Positions 36,300 through 49,393 of a stretch of DNA of 64,000 nucleotides are shown here, in pieces. The notes beneath the pieces were generated by a model, which was given only the letters and a program-made list of their open reading frames with translations, was not told the DNA's origin and searched no databases. Numbering within the stretch: the first letter of the stretch is position 1; each line of letters opens with the position of its first letter. Source of the DNA: Loxodes magnus (lineage: Eukaryota > Ciliophora > Karyorelictea > Loxodida > Loxodidae); contig CAMPDV010000152.1 of NCBI GenBank assembly GCA_946699065.1, positions 248,001 to 312,000 of the forward strand. Direction: 5' to 3'. The position numbers and the translations under genes were made by a program.

Positions 36300-38580
36300 T
36301 AAAAATAACAGCAAATGTTAGGAGATTTAGAAGGGCAAAAGAGGCACTTGTCAAATTAATGACTCTAAAAATTATCCACATTATGGCAATATAAGAGATT
36401 TAGATTGAAGACTAAAAAGATATGTGTGATATAGCAAGATATAAAAGCTTTATAAATGTGGGGTCAAAAAAGAGAAAGAAGTGCATTCTATACTAAAAAC
36501 GATATATGTATTGTGATCAGAGAAATATAGAATGAAGGGAACCAAATGGCGCTTTTTGGAGGAGCGAGGGTGATATATATTGAAATAATAGAAAACTGGG
36601 AATAATAGATATATACGCACCTGTTGCAAATGACTATGAATAACATAAGCCATTATATAATTTAGCAGATAAATTTAAACTATAAGTTATAGAAAAAGGA
36701 CTTAATGTAATGATGATAGGAGATTGAAATGAACACATAAAGAAATGATTACCAAAGAAAACAAACTCAGCTGGAAAGAGAATGTTGCAGTTCATGGAAC
36801 AGAATAATTTAATATGCTTAGACCCAATTGAAATAGGTATTTTTGCTCAATAAAACAATAAATATAAAATAGATTAATTTTTAATTAAAGAGATAACGAG
36901 AGAAAAGGTGATAAAAAGTGATTTTTATTACTCATACGTAATAGGGGACCATAGACCCGATATTATATAGGTAAAGATTGTTAAAGAAGTTAGAAAACCA
37001 TAAAAGATAGCAAAAACAAATTACCTAAAATTAAAGAAAAAAGAGATCTAAGAAATATTTGAAAGATTTATACAAGAAAATGTTTAGAAGAAGAAATTAA
37101 TAGCCTAAACGGTACATAGACTTATAAATGATGAAAGAAAAAGATATTAGAAGGAGTTTAAAAGGTATATGGAATAGTTAAAACATAAAATTTTAAAATA
37201 TATAAATATTCAGAAACTACAAAATAGTGAAATAAAATTTTCTGAAAATGCAGCGAACAATTAAAATTAAGGGTAAAGAACAACGAAGAAATAATTGAAA
37301 ACCAATAAAACGAGAAATATAGAGAATATCAAAGGGCAAGAAAGAATACATTTAATCAAGAAAAAAAGATAAAAGAAACTAACTTAACTTATTTTTGGAC
37401 AATGTAAATAAAAAAAATCTGACAGAAATGTGGAAAAAACTAAAAAACTTGCTTAATAGAAAAAATAATTAATGAGCTTTCTTATCAAAAGAAAATGTTA
37501 AAACTTTCAGGTATGAATGATAGTAGTTATATGAAGATGGTGATAATACGTTACTAACTAAATTCCTGAGCAAGAGACAAATAGTGGTAAACGAATATGA
37601 AATTTGAAAAAAAATTAAATAATTGGTGAACATGAAAAGCAGCAGGAACTGATGAATATAAGTAGGAACAATTTTAGCAGCCGGGAAAAAATTTATATAA
37701 GCAACTTGCAAAATGATAGCTAAGATGGATTAAGAGGGAGTAATATCTTAGCAGATGAAATAATAATACATAATATTAATATCAAAAAAGGAGAATAGAT
37801 GAACCTGATGAAGTATATAAAATCTCTTTTTTAATCATTCTTTAAAAATTGTAGACGCATAAATTTTCTAACCATTGTAAGGATATCTACGTAATGATGA
37901 AAGCGAATATTAAAACAGTTTCTAAAAAGGTAAATAATGCGTACTATAAATCTTCAATCTAAGAACAGTATAGGAATGATCAAGGCGGAAAATAAAAGAT
38001 ATTTTAGTGATATTTATTGATATTAAAAAAGTTTATAACTCGGTGCAAAGATAAGATATAGGATAAATCATAAAAGATATAAAGTACAAGAATAGATGAT
38101 TAAACTTCTACTGTGAAGGAGAAATTAAACTGAAAATCAATGATTAAATAGCTAAATCATTCGCGACAAATAAAGAGCTAAAATAGGGAAGCATAACGTC
38201 GCTGAGACTATTTAACTTAATAATAGCAAGATTTCTCCATAGCTTGGAAGATTAAAAGCTAAGAATTACGATAGACTATAAAAATAAAGAGTGATGAACA
38301 TAAGAAATATATGCAGGATGTTTTGCATACGCAAATGACCTAGCTTTAATAAGTGAATGGGAATAATTAGAGGAAATAATCGAAAATTTAAATTCATGAT
38401 CAAAAAAGTACGAATTGGAAATAGTAGATAAAGCAAAATGAATGATAAGAAAAGCAGCAGAAAATAGTAACTGAGAAAATATTGGAAATACCGTCTAAGT
38501 GAGAAATTTAAGGATAGAAAGAGCAACTAACTTTTAATAACTAGGTCATATAATAGGAGAGAACATCAGTTTTGAGAAAC
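36300..38580 (+). pseudogene. LINE 1 ORF2: AP endonuclease and reverse transcriptase
   Basis: Endonuclease motifs in order: NVRRFRRAKEALVKL, AIQEI, IDIYAPVAND, MIGDWNEH (the GDxN motif, Trp from TGA) and GDHRPD. The RT has AAGTDEYKQEQF (37639 on), motif A FIDIKKVYNSV (about 38010), motif B LKQGSITSLRLFNL (about 38180), motif C FAYANDLALIS (38322-38354), motif D LEIVDKAKWMI and FQQLGHIIGENI. Motif C has Asn where the catalytic YADD has its first Asp. Frame changes are seen near 37380, 37630, 37900 and after 38680. It would copy element RNA at a nicked target; this copy is very likely dead. Several Trp codons here are TGA, which supports the code. Confidence 0.8.
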
Positions 38581-39989
38581 ACATGGAGACTAGACTAGAA
38601 GCAGTATAAAAGATGTAAATATGAATACTGGGAAATATAGCAATTAATAAGGGATTAACACCATATAATGCAGGAATAAAGATAAAACTTTTGTAAGATC
38701 AGTTTTCAGTTATGGGACAGAAGTGATTCCATATTGAGAATAATTTGTAGGAAAATAAGTGATAGAGTAATAGAAATAATATAGAGATGATTTTTACGAA
38801 CAATCTTAGATGCCCCTTTTTAAGTGCGAAATGAGATGTTAGAACATGAACTGTAGTTTATGAAATTTAAACATTACCTATGAAAGAAAACGTTGAAATT
38901 AAGAAGCAAATTAATAGGTAACTAAAGAAAACAGTAGACTGATTAATATTCGACCTAAGTAAAGAAGATAATTTTATATTTGAATAATATTGCACGGCAA
39001 TAAAATTATAATTAAGAATTGAGGCAAAAATATATTTATAAATGATGATAATAACAATTAAAAAGGGAAGAAAGCGTGCAATATGAGAATATAGAGTATG
39101 CGTTGAAGATAGAGAAAGAATGAAGTAAATGATAACAACATTACACTATAAAAATCACGATTTGATGAATATATAGTAGGTCCATCTACCTGAGATACAA
39201 TAAAAATAGAAAAGAAGAAATATGCTAATATTTAGAATAAGAATGATATGTAATTGGAGCTAGGATTGCTTAAAAGAAGACATCTAGTTACGACAAATCA
39301 ATGATCTTTTTGTATTGATGTAAGAGAAAATGAAATGCATATCATAGAAAAATGTTCAAAATACAAAGAAGGAAGATAAATATGTATTTGAAATCTAAGA
39401 GCAATAGGAGTAGAGAGATAAGGAATGGAACTATTTGATATAATATGAGGTAGGCCAAATTTGAGAAATTCATTAGAACCTAAGAAGAGTAAAAAAGATC
39501 TAAAGTTGATTTGATAAAAAAGGATTATATAAAGATATACTATTAAAAGAGGAAAAAAAGGTACATAGAAAAGAAAATTGAATGAAAAAAAGAAATAGTA
39601 AAAAATTATAGAGCAGGAAAACATAATTTTTATGAGCTTATAAAAATTTGATTGATAAGAAAAGAATTAAAAACGAAAATTATCAAGATATGTAATAAAA
39701 AATAAAGAAAGCTTGCAATAAAGATCTAATAAAACGTAGATAGATAGGAGACAGAAGAATATGAGATAATGTAGAAGAAAATGATGAAGATATTTAACTA
39801 ATAAATGATTAATTTTTATTAGTGAAGGCTTATTGAAGAAACGTACATATTAAAATACGGAAAGAACTGCCCACCAACGAGGTGCAACGCATTCTATAAT
39901 CAAATTTATTTATTTATTTATACAAATTAAATCCTAATTGATTATTTTTCTACATATAGCATATTATTATATCATAAAAGAGAAATGAA

Positions 39990-40505
39990 ATTAAAGAAAC
40001 TTGAGAACTCTCTTACATAACTTCATTGCTGAAAATAAATCTGTGAGTTATTTATCTATTAATGCAAAAAGAATAGTTCAGATTTTTATAAAAGATTCAA
40101 ATGCTAGAATCAATCTCAAAGAAATTTAAATCTCCTAAAATGTTTTAAAAAGTCTTCCTTTCTCAATAATATCAAATATTTACTCTATATCAAAAAGATA
40201 GTCAAGTATCTTTTCTTATTCTTTCCTTTCAGTTAATAAATTCAAATTATTAGCCGTATACTAAGATTTAATCACCTTTAATCTCTTTTGTCTAAATTCC
40301 ATTTCTAATAAATGCATGAGATTAATCTTTTGCATAATTTTATAAATCTTATAAACTAAAGTCTTTTCAATCGTTTTCAGTACAGTATTAGCTAGTGAAA
40401 TTGGCTTTCAACTATTTATTATGTTTTAGTAATAATATGGATATCTTAGACTTATAGATAAAAGGTATATTTAAGGAGAGTAAAGAAAACGTAAATAACT
40501 CTACA
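39990..40505 (-). mobile_element. LINE 3: reverse-transcriptase fragment
   Basis: Minus-strand frame with the RT N-terminal signature SWKPISLANTVLKTIEKTL and motif A YLFDIEQIFDII, as in LINE polymerases (NYRPISLL and DxxKAFD). It stops close to the 3' tail of LINE 1. No motif B or C was found on either side, so it is a fragment. Confidence 0.6.
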
Positions 40506-40509
40506 TAAT

Positions 40510-41090
40510 ATTGATATTCCATCATCAATATTTAAGAAATTAAAAGTGATAAAAGAAAATATTTCACATGCAAATGATTATCTACTTACTTAGAAGAAAT
40601 TGAGGGAATATATAAATATCATAAAGACTAATAAATGAAATGATAGTAGGAAGTAACTTGATTTATTCTAATTAAAATAACTAAGAGTCATATTATATAA
40701 GTTATTGCTATATCTTTAATTAATTCTTCTACTTAGTATGTTTAATTTTAAATAATTGTCATGCATAATGTAATAAAATAAAAAACTGAGTTCAGTTTAA
40801 GTTTGCTAGCCAGAGTGAAATACTCTTCTTTCATTCCAAAAAAACTTGCTCCTTTCTATAACTCAACAATTGACAACTAAACTTAAACTCTTTCTCCTTT
40901 ATCTTTACTCTATCATTTCAAATCAAACATGATTCACACTCTTAACTTCATAAAATAAGCCTAAAATATAAAAAGTGTATAATTGAAATAATTGAAAGTT
41001 TTCCTTATAGCTATATTTAAAGTAATGATTTAAACAGTAATTTAATTATAATTATAATGATTAAAATCTAATAAATAAATCAGAATTAAA
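40510..41090. other. K3 upstream spacer
   Basis: AT-rich sequence without a clear gene. It would hold the K3 promoter; no motif could be singled out. Confidence 0.4.
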
Positions 41091-43886
41091 ATGAAATATT
41101 CCTAGAGCTAAGAAATCTTCTAGTTATTTTAAACCTAGGAAAATACCTAAAAAATCAAAATTATAATTGATAAAGGCATTAAAAGGTATTAATAGCAGGA
41201 AATCGATGTTTAAGATATTTAGTTTTTAGGAAAAGGCGGATTTGGAGATGTTTTCTTGAGCAATTTAACTGACAAGTAAACTTCTTAGTCTTCTTAAGTA
41301 GCAATTAAAAGGTTTTATACATATAAAGGAAATAAGCCAAATGAATTTATAAGGAACTTAATAAATGAAATAGATTTGCTTAGTAATGTCAGAAATCATA
41401 AGAATATAGTAAATCTTCTAGGGATTATCATTGAAATGGAATAAATAGCTCTTATTCTAGAATACTGTCCTGGGGATTTCTGCAAGACTATAAGTGCTAT
41501 ACCACGCCCTCTTACAGAAGAAAATATGATAATTGTTCTGAAGCACTTGAAATAGATAACAGAAGGACTTCATTTTCTTCATGCTTGTTTAATTCTGCAT
41601 AGAGATATGAAACCTCAAAATATTCTTATAGGTTAGAATGGAACAACTAAGCTAACAGATTTTGGAATATCCCGCCAGATGAGATACAGCATTTATTCTA
41701 ACTAACTGCAGTGAATGTAAACTGAGAAATTAGGAACAGTAAATTTCTTATCTCCTGAAGTATTAGCAAACATACCATTAACAGAGAAGAGTGATGTATG
41801 ATCGTTAGGAGGAGTAATTTACTGAGCTTTGACTGGTTAAGAGCCATATTATTAAATCTAAGCTCCAATTTAAGTATAAGAGGAGATATCAAAAGGAAAC
41901 TTACCTTAGAGATTTTAAAATTTACCTGGTGATTTAAATTAAATAATTGAAATGTGCTATCAAAGGAAACTATCTGAAAGAGCAACTACAGAATAAATAA
42001 TAAACGCACTAGACAAGGCTATAGAAAGTAGAATTAAATAATAAGGTGGAAAGCTAAAGTTATAATAAATGAAAGGTTCGATAGAATACTATTAAAATTT
42101 GTACTTATATGAGAGGAATGAACGCTAATAGAATGAAGATAGGTTAAAAGATTAATTGCTTGAAAAAGAAAGAGAATTACTAGTTTAGAATAACATAAAT
42201 GAGTAAAATAACAAACAGATAATAAGTGAAACTAGATTAAGATAAAGCTGTGAAGAATAGCTCTAAGCACAAGCTAGTGAAATAAATACTTTATAGCAAA
42301 AAATACAGAAACTACAAGAGCAGTTTAACCAGAATATTTCAGTTAATAGAGTAAGTTTGGAGTAATAAGTACAACCTAGTCAGCAAATATTGGGGTAGGA
42401 AGAAAATCAAGCTGTCTGAGCTTAGAACTATTAAATCTCAAAGACTCCAAATTAACCTTAGAACTAAAATTAAGATTACTCTGATTAAACACAATCCATT
42501 TAATCTCAGATATCTAATAGATTATAAGCTTAAGATAATGAGGAAATGAAGCAGAAATGAAAGGATTAGAGTCAATAGAATTAACTCCTTAGTGCAATAA
42601 GCAATCTAAATAATTAGCAATAATAAATATAAGAAAGAGATTAGAAAAATAACTAAGAGGAAATCAATCAAATCAATAATATTCAATAAAATATGCTTAA
42701 TAAATAAAACTAAAAGCAGGAAGAGGAAAATAACCTTTAAGAGTAAAATTATAAATAGATGTAATTTAAAAATAATTCAAAAGAAATTTATAATGTCCAA
42801 GTATATCCTAATAACGGAATCGGGTAGTAAGTTAACGCTTATTAATGAAATACTAACTAGAATTAAGATTAACTTAAACTAATAAATAATAACGAATAGT
42901 ATTAACATGAATAACCAAATAAATAAACTTAGATATTCTCATAAGAATAGAGTTATAATTATAAATTTCTGAATTGCAAGTAAAATCAGCAAAAGCACTT
43001 CAAAAATGACTAATTGGGTCCATAGAGATAATAAATAGGGCAAAGCAGCGAGATAAACTCTTGACTCTACTAAAAAATATCTGTTTATAGTGGAGAAAAC
43101 CAGTAAAATATAAATGAAGTTTAATCTCCTAAAATTATTAGATAAAACGAAAAAGACTAAGAGAATTAAGTAAAGGAAAGGTAAAGTATAATGTTCAAGT
43201 AGAATGCTTAAGCACTCTATTAAAATAAGGAGATAGAAATAGCAAGTTAATAAAATTCAAATTAAATACAATTTATCAAGGATTAAGTATAATAGCAAAT
43301 ATAAGGGATAAAAGATTCCATATGAAAAAGCAATTCTAGACATGAGATCATCAAGTAAATGATTAATCTATAATAGATTGACAAAGATTTCACATACTAC
43401 ATATAGTTTGCTCTAATGATAAAATTTTAATCTGCTGTTGTTTTGCAGAGATAAATATATCAAACAAATTTGCTAATAAGAGGATTAAAAAATAGCCTTA
43501 TAATAGAAAAAGAAACAAAAGAAGAGCTTTAAAGATGAATTTAAGGTGCTTTAAAGTACTTTATAGAAAATATTCAATTTGGAAGAAAATAACTTAAGGA
43601 AGTTAACTTTTTTAACATTCCCAAGTGAAAGAGCTATAACATATGAGAACTTGATTAAATTTTTCTAAAAGAATCAATTAATATACTTTTGCAAATAATG
43701 CATAAAATTTAAAGTTATGAAAAGTTAGGTAGCAAATAGAATGAATTGGGAAATCTTCATATTAGCATGAAAATAATTTTATAAGAAATATTTAATGAGT
43801 CCATTAAAGAGGAAACGAAGAAAGACCTGTAAAGAATAGCCAATATATTGATAGATAAAATAAGACGGAAAAGGTACATGAACTGA
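41091..43886 (+). CDS. K3: Ser/Thr protein kinase with Q/N-rich tail, no otubain domain seen
   Basis: Frame of 932 codons including TGA; a TGA at 43956 is an alternative end. Residues 45-310 form a kinase with GKGGFGDV, AIKR, HRDMKPQN (170-177), TDFGISR, SPE and SDVWSLGG, close to K2. A coiled coil ([10 protein letters not shown]) and a long Q/N-rich, low-complexity region of about 400 residues follow, then a basic C-terminal segment (about residues 750-930) that I do not recognise. No GDGNC or GHYD motif was found, so the otubain and RING parts of K1/K2 are absent or replaced. TGA is needed as Trp in the kinase core (DVWSLGG, YWAL). The kinase call is firm; the tail boundary is less so. Confidence 0.75.
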
Positions 43887-43959
43887 TATACTCTTACAAG
43901 TGATATTAATTTTTTATTTAGTATATAAACTAAATATATTTCATTAAAGCTAAAATGAA

Positions 43960-44192
43960 TAAAATGTAAAATTTCAATCTAAGTTATTTGGACGAAATTA
44001 TTAAAAGGATAATAATTTATCTTCTGAGAAAATTTCCTTTATTAGCATAAACTTTATAATATAAAATTTTACCCTTTTAGAAATTTTTTTTCTTAAAAAA
44101 AGTTTCAACACTTTGCTTTTTAAATATTTTAGCTTTTTCATTAAATTTTAAAGAGAAGACTTGTTGTGATTTAATCTAATGCTTATATATAG
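43960..44192. other. K3 3' flank up to the edge of copy A'
   Basis: AT-rich spacer. The 15-kb repeat begins at 44193, so this is the unique side of its left junction. No repeat or element marks the junction. Confidence 0.5.
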
Positions 44193-44407
44193 TAATTTTT
44201 GAATTTAAATTTAAAAATTCTAAGAATAAAATATGTAACTATTATTTTATTTTTCTTTCATTTAATTCTTAATATTCTTTATTATCTCATTGTTGATAGA
44301 AATCAAACTTTTATATTTTTAACTAATTAGAGAATAATTTATCTCCTTTGAACTCTAATTTTAGTTTTATATGTTTTATTTAATTAAAGTAAATGAATAT
44401 ATTATTA

Positions 44408-46423
44408 TCAATTAAATAAGCAGAAAAAGCTTAAAGATCTTTTTCTTTTTTTATTCCAAACTTCTTCTATCTTGCTTAGCTCCCTCTTTTGTCGACTGAG
44501 ATTTTTTCTTTCAGAATTTCTAGTAATACCCTAAGCACCTTAATCATTTTTTATACCTACTTTTTCAATATTTTTGCTATTTTAATCTTCTTCTTTAATT
44601 ACTTTTATTAAGGTTTGACAATAAACTATTTGCTTCTATATAAATTAATGTATCAACATCCTTAAACTAGTAGAACTTTAATACTCCAAGATATTTTTCT
44701 AGATCTCTTTAACTAGATTCTCTGCTTTTTTCTTATATTTATTGTACATAACTTTTGCCCCTTTATAAGCTAAATCATTTCACTTAGATATACAATCAAT
44801 CGGTTAATATTACTTGCTAGTTTTAGATTCACTAGTATGTTCTATTTATTACATTAAATAAATTAAGGGATTAAAATATAAGGATTTGAGGAGAATATTT
44901 TAAAATAAATTAATTTTGCTGCTATATTTAATAGAAACATTCTGCTATTTTCTTCTTCTTAAGCATTTCTCTTTTGTTCCTTTTCATTTTATAAGTTGCT
45001 CTATTCAAATTTTTAAAACTCGATTTGCCTATTTATTTATAAGGGTTAAATTAATTAATTTTAACTATAAGGGTTAGGGTCATCTTTAATTAGAGGAAAT
45101 GTTTCCTCAAATTAAAGACAATAAAAGTTTCTATATTCAATACTCATCTGTACATGTCTTCATCTGAATCAATTTCAAACTGAGATAATTCTTCTTTCTC
45201 TTCAATAAGCTCATAGAATTGTTCTTCCATCTTCTTGTAATTTTTCTCCAGTTTCTTTAAACAAATTCTAAGGTCATTGTTGTCCTTTTAAAGCTATTAA
45301 TTCTGTTACTATTAATTACCAAGATCCTGTTTGATTAGTGTCACACTTTAATCATCTAATATCAGCTTCTTTCTGTAAATACCTCCAAAGTAGTTACAAT
45401 ATAGCCTCCTCGATGTTCCAAATTATTTACGGTGCTGCTCAAGCACTCTTCTTCACTTCGAACATTACCTCAAAAATGTATAGCCTTTTGACAACAATAG
45501 CAACGTTTTATTAAGGGCTTGAATTAAAATTTTTATTCTGTTTATATTTTTTCAATTTCCATCTTTTCTGATTGAAGTTAGTTTTTTTTAATTGGTAATA
45601 GAATTTCTTCTTTAATTTTCTATTGATTTGCTTCTAGGTTTTTTTCTAATAAGTCAAATTAGGAAGTTAAGGTTTCAATTTAAAACTAAACTTTACTTAC
45701 CAAGTCTTGATCTTCCTTTTTTCTATCTTAAAAAAGAAGCCGAAGATTCAAGCTTTCCGCCTTCAGGATCTATATTTCGGTATTCATTTTCTCAATTAAT
45801 GAATAAAGCTAAATAATGCCTTGCTCGTGGGGTTTCTCAAGCTTTTTCAGTTTGCTAGGAAATTCCGTATTTCCCAATCCTTAATAGGAGTAGATTTAAC
45901 TTTTTTGAATTCTTTGTTCTTGTTAGTTAACTGAGACTTAAGATTTATCTTTAAGGTTAGAATTCAAGGTTTAGATTCCCGGGTTTTTTTCCATTTTTTT
46001 TATAAGGGTTAAATTTAGATCGTTTGGACAAGGAGGTTATTAATATAATTATGGAATAGCATTAGCTGTTTTGTTTAAGATTGTCAAAACTTCTATAAGA
46101 GTAGTAATTACTATCTAGAGAAATCTAAGATAGTTTTAGCTTTAGATAAATTTAGATCTATTGAGTAAAATAGATTAATCTTGAAACATCTAATTAAATT
46201 GAAGATGCTTGCTTGTCTTTTTATTATGTTATACTTTCTAGAAGTTTGTGAAGATGTTTAAAATGAAACCAAGAATGGGGGATTTATAGTATTTCTTTAC
46301 TATTACATTTTTCTCTATGATTCTTCCTCTTTTAATTATTCTAATGCTTTACTTTGAATAAAGCTTGAAAAACCCACTTAAAGATTATCGATCTTCTAAT
46401 ACTCGCAGGTCTTATTTTTGCAT
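44408..46423 (-). pseudogene. Copy A' of the interrupted unrecognised gene
   Basis: Counterpart of 216-2231 with the insertion at the same base, so the disruption is older than the 15-kb duplication. No additional feature distinguishes it. Confidence 0.45.
45053..45998 (-). mobile_element. ORF1-only element 1, copy A'
   Basis: Same element at the same position in the second 15-kb copy, with target duplications at 45036-45052 and 45999-46015. It differs from 861-1806 by very few bases, as expected if carried along by the segmental duplication rather than by a new insertion. Confidence 0.75.
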
Positions 46424-46551
46424 TAGATAATTAAAATTTTTTTCTAACCTGGGAAAAATATAAATAAGTAAAGCGCAGGATCTAGACTTACGAAAAGTGA
46501 ATAAATGAAAGCCAAGATATTTACTTATAAATTCGTAGTAGGAGAACCCCA

Positions 46552-47259
46552 ATGAAAGTGAGGATTCTTCCTCATCATACGAAGGTAAACGTCTTGTAGG
46601 AGAAAAAGAAATAAACGAATCTCATTAAGTTAGAAATTTATTACTAAAAATAGCTAAGTAAGACAGACAATCTTTAATCTTTCAGAGCAAATAAGGTCCA
46701 TTGTAACTTGGTAGAAGTACTTATCGAAGAGCTCAATCAACTAAAAACTTTACTTATCATAAATAACACATCACAAGAGAATAAATATGATTACAGTCTT
46801 AATAACCAATTAGTTATGTAGTATCAATACAGATAGAAAATAATGAATACTAGTAGCTACTTCCTCAAATCTAATAACTATATATTGCCTCAACTTAAGA
46901 GACAAAAATAAAAGAATTTCTGAAAGATTAGAAAAAATAGAAAGAACTCTTATCAAGAGAAAAAGACAAGTAGCCAGAAAAGATGCTGATATTGTAAATC
47001 AACATAGCACTTAATAAGAAGCTGCAAAGACTTTAAAAACTTTCAAGTAAGGGAAGAAAAAATATGTTAAGACAGATCTCAGGATTTTGAAAAGCAAGAG
47101 AAGGAATTTATAAGAGGAAAATATTTAAATATAAAGATTAAGAGAGAGAAAGTTGGTTAACCTTCCTAACAAAAAAGGTCGAGAAACCCTGCCACGTAAA
47201 ACTTAAAGGGCCGCCCCAATCAGGTTGAAATCCCCGAAGAAAGTAAACACTTATATTGA
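46552..47259 (+). CDS. ORF1 protein with CCHC knuckle, copy A'
   Basis: Duplicate of 2360-3067, with frame, knuckle and terminal TGA unchanged by eye. Confidence 0.6.
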
Positions 47260-47362
47260 CAATTAGTATGTATTATTATTATTAGATATATTTTATTCGT
47301 TCTATTCTTGAAATTCTTTGATGAAATTTTCACTTTATGTATCTATTCCTTGTCATTAAACT

Positions 47363-49393
47363 TCAGCTTTCATGTCTGAGTTTAACTTTAAACTTAAATT
47401 CCCCTTTGATTATTAGGATTAGCCTTATTTTCATTTTGTACTTAGTTTATTCAGCTGCACTGCTAGGACTTAACTATTTATTTTCTAGAGCTATATTATA
47501 TCTTTTTCTGTAATATCTATTCTTCTTTACTTTTAGCAGATATTAAAACGCACTATATTATCTCTTAATTATTAATATTTTTCTGAATCTCTTTGAAGAA
47601 AAATTTTATTAAATCGTAAAAGGGTTTTGAGGAATTAGAATCGAGAGGTACTTTCCTAAGTTGAGCATTTCTTTGATTATTTTCTGTGTTTTTAACTTGA
47701 GGTTTAATTTTGCTTCTATGCTTTATTCTCTCATTTTTGTTTTCTGATGAACAATAATAATTCTCAAACTGCAAAGTTAAATGCCCTTTTTAGCTTGAAA
47801 AAGTTTCAACTAATTGAACTCGATTTTTTTCTTATTTTTCCAAATGATTCTTATTAATTCTGCTTGCTCTATGGAATCTATTTTTTAAAACTTTGTCTTT
47901 ATTTTCTCAAACTATCGTAAACTTTTTTCAAACAAAATTTTTAATTTATCCGAGTAGTCAGATTGCTTTTATGGTTTTTCTACTGCCATTTTTAAGTTTT
48001 CCCTATTGATTGAAAGTTTATCTGGCTATCTGCGAACTTCATACTATTTAGCTTATATTTTATTCTAATTGCTTAGACTATTTTAGCACAGTTAATACTG
48101 TTTATTTTTAAACCTTGGTCTTAGTATCTCTCCTCTTTATTTTTTAAAACTTAATATCTAGCATCATATTGTTGCTAAATACTGTCTAAGTGATATACTT
48201 GCTTTTACTTAGGGTTATTGTTTTGAATTGGTACTTTGAAAACGCATAATATCTTTAAAACTACTAAGAACAATAGAATTATCTGATATATCTAAGGTTC
48301 GTTTTTCTAGAAGTTAGGAGCTTTGATCCTTAATCAACTATTTTAGTCTCAAATCTTTCCTTTTATTATTTAATCAAAATACAAGATTATAGACTTTATT
48401 CAATGAGATTTTTAAAATGCTGACTATAAGCATAGTTCACGCTCTCATCCTATATCTATTAAGATAGTTTAATAATTCCAAGTTGTTTTAGCTTATCAGT
48501 TTTTATCTAATTAGGATTTTAAATGTTTTAACCAATGAAGCTTTCGTATTTATAATTAAAGAGCTTTATAAGGAAGATGCATTTACTGAGTTTTGATATT
48601 GGAAGTATTTAATTGGTTAGTAGGCTTGTAATTATTTTTAGCTTGTATTTGACCTGCATTATCGTAACTTAATTTTGATAACGTATAATTGGTATGTCTT
48701 CATATGTTCTATTTACTGCTAATTAGATTGGATAGCAAAACTTCGCTTTTTGTAATTTCACTAGTTTTTCTATTTTTGATGCTTAACTTTTTTATGATTT
48801 CGTAGAAAATTAATTGATTTATTCAAGCTTTATCTTGTCTTTTAGTCTTGCTTTTAGATTTTTATGATATAATACTTTTGACAGGTGAGAATGCTAATAA
48901 TGAAGCTAATATTTTACTGACTCTTCTTTAAAGTACATTATTCGTAACTTTTGCTCAATTCAATCTATTTTCCAAACTTTTTAGATATATTTGCAACTAA
49001 TTATTTATTAAATAACTTAAAGCTTTTAACTATTAAACAGTTAGAAATGCCCTCTAAATACTAATTCTAACCATCTTCTTGCTTGTGAAGCGAATTTAAT
49101 TTCCACTCGGTGACAATAGATGGTTTTATACGCTGAGTCCTTAAAAAGTATAATTATCTAATAACAATATAAAGCACTAATATAAGAAAGCTAAAGGATT
49201 CTTTATGGAATCTCTTCTAGTTGTCTTTCTTTATATCTATTAAACTGTCTAAATTTAAATAAAGGAATTATCTAAAATTATATAACGAAATATCAATTAT
49301 CGTTATAATGCTTTTTCTATAAATTCTAATTGCTTCTTTAATCTTGCTTTCTGGTAAAGAATCTAGTTGCTTATTATAAGAATTTATCCTCAT
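47363..49393 (-). CDS. Unrecognised 676-residue protein, copy A'
   Basis: Duplicate of 3171-5201. Only a handful of substitutions and no indels were seen across 2 kb, while length changes occur elsewhere in the repeat; this is mild support for a coding sequence. Confidence 0.5.

Larger units (their letters stand above)
33475..39923 (+). mobile_element. LINE 1: APE-type non-LTR retrotransposon with nested insertion
   Basis: Starts with an A-run and ATG (MDSFKKGFYT), the same opening as ORF1-only elements 3 and 5. It ends with gctgcccaccaacgaggtg, attctataatc and an ATTT repeat. One frame runs from 33481 to 34533, is interrupted by ORF1-only element 5, and resumes in frame at 35540 through the endonuclease (about 36320-36960) to about 37370. 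RT motifs follow at 37640-38560. Several frame changes in the polymerase part and a changed active-site residue suggest it is inactive. No target duplication was clear. Confidence 0.75.

Noticed and set aside
34947-39624. Many short minus-strand standard-code ORFs rich in Leu/Phe/Ser
   Set aside because: They are antisense to LINE 1 and element 5, whose plus-strand motifs are convincing.
41091-43886. Hidden otubain domain in K3
   Set aside because: No GDGNC or GHYD-like motif at any position of the C-terminal part.
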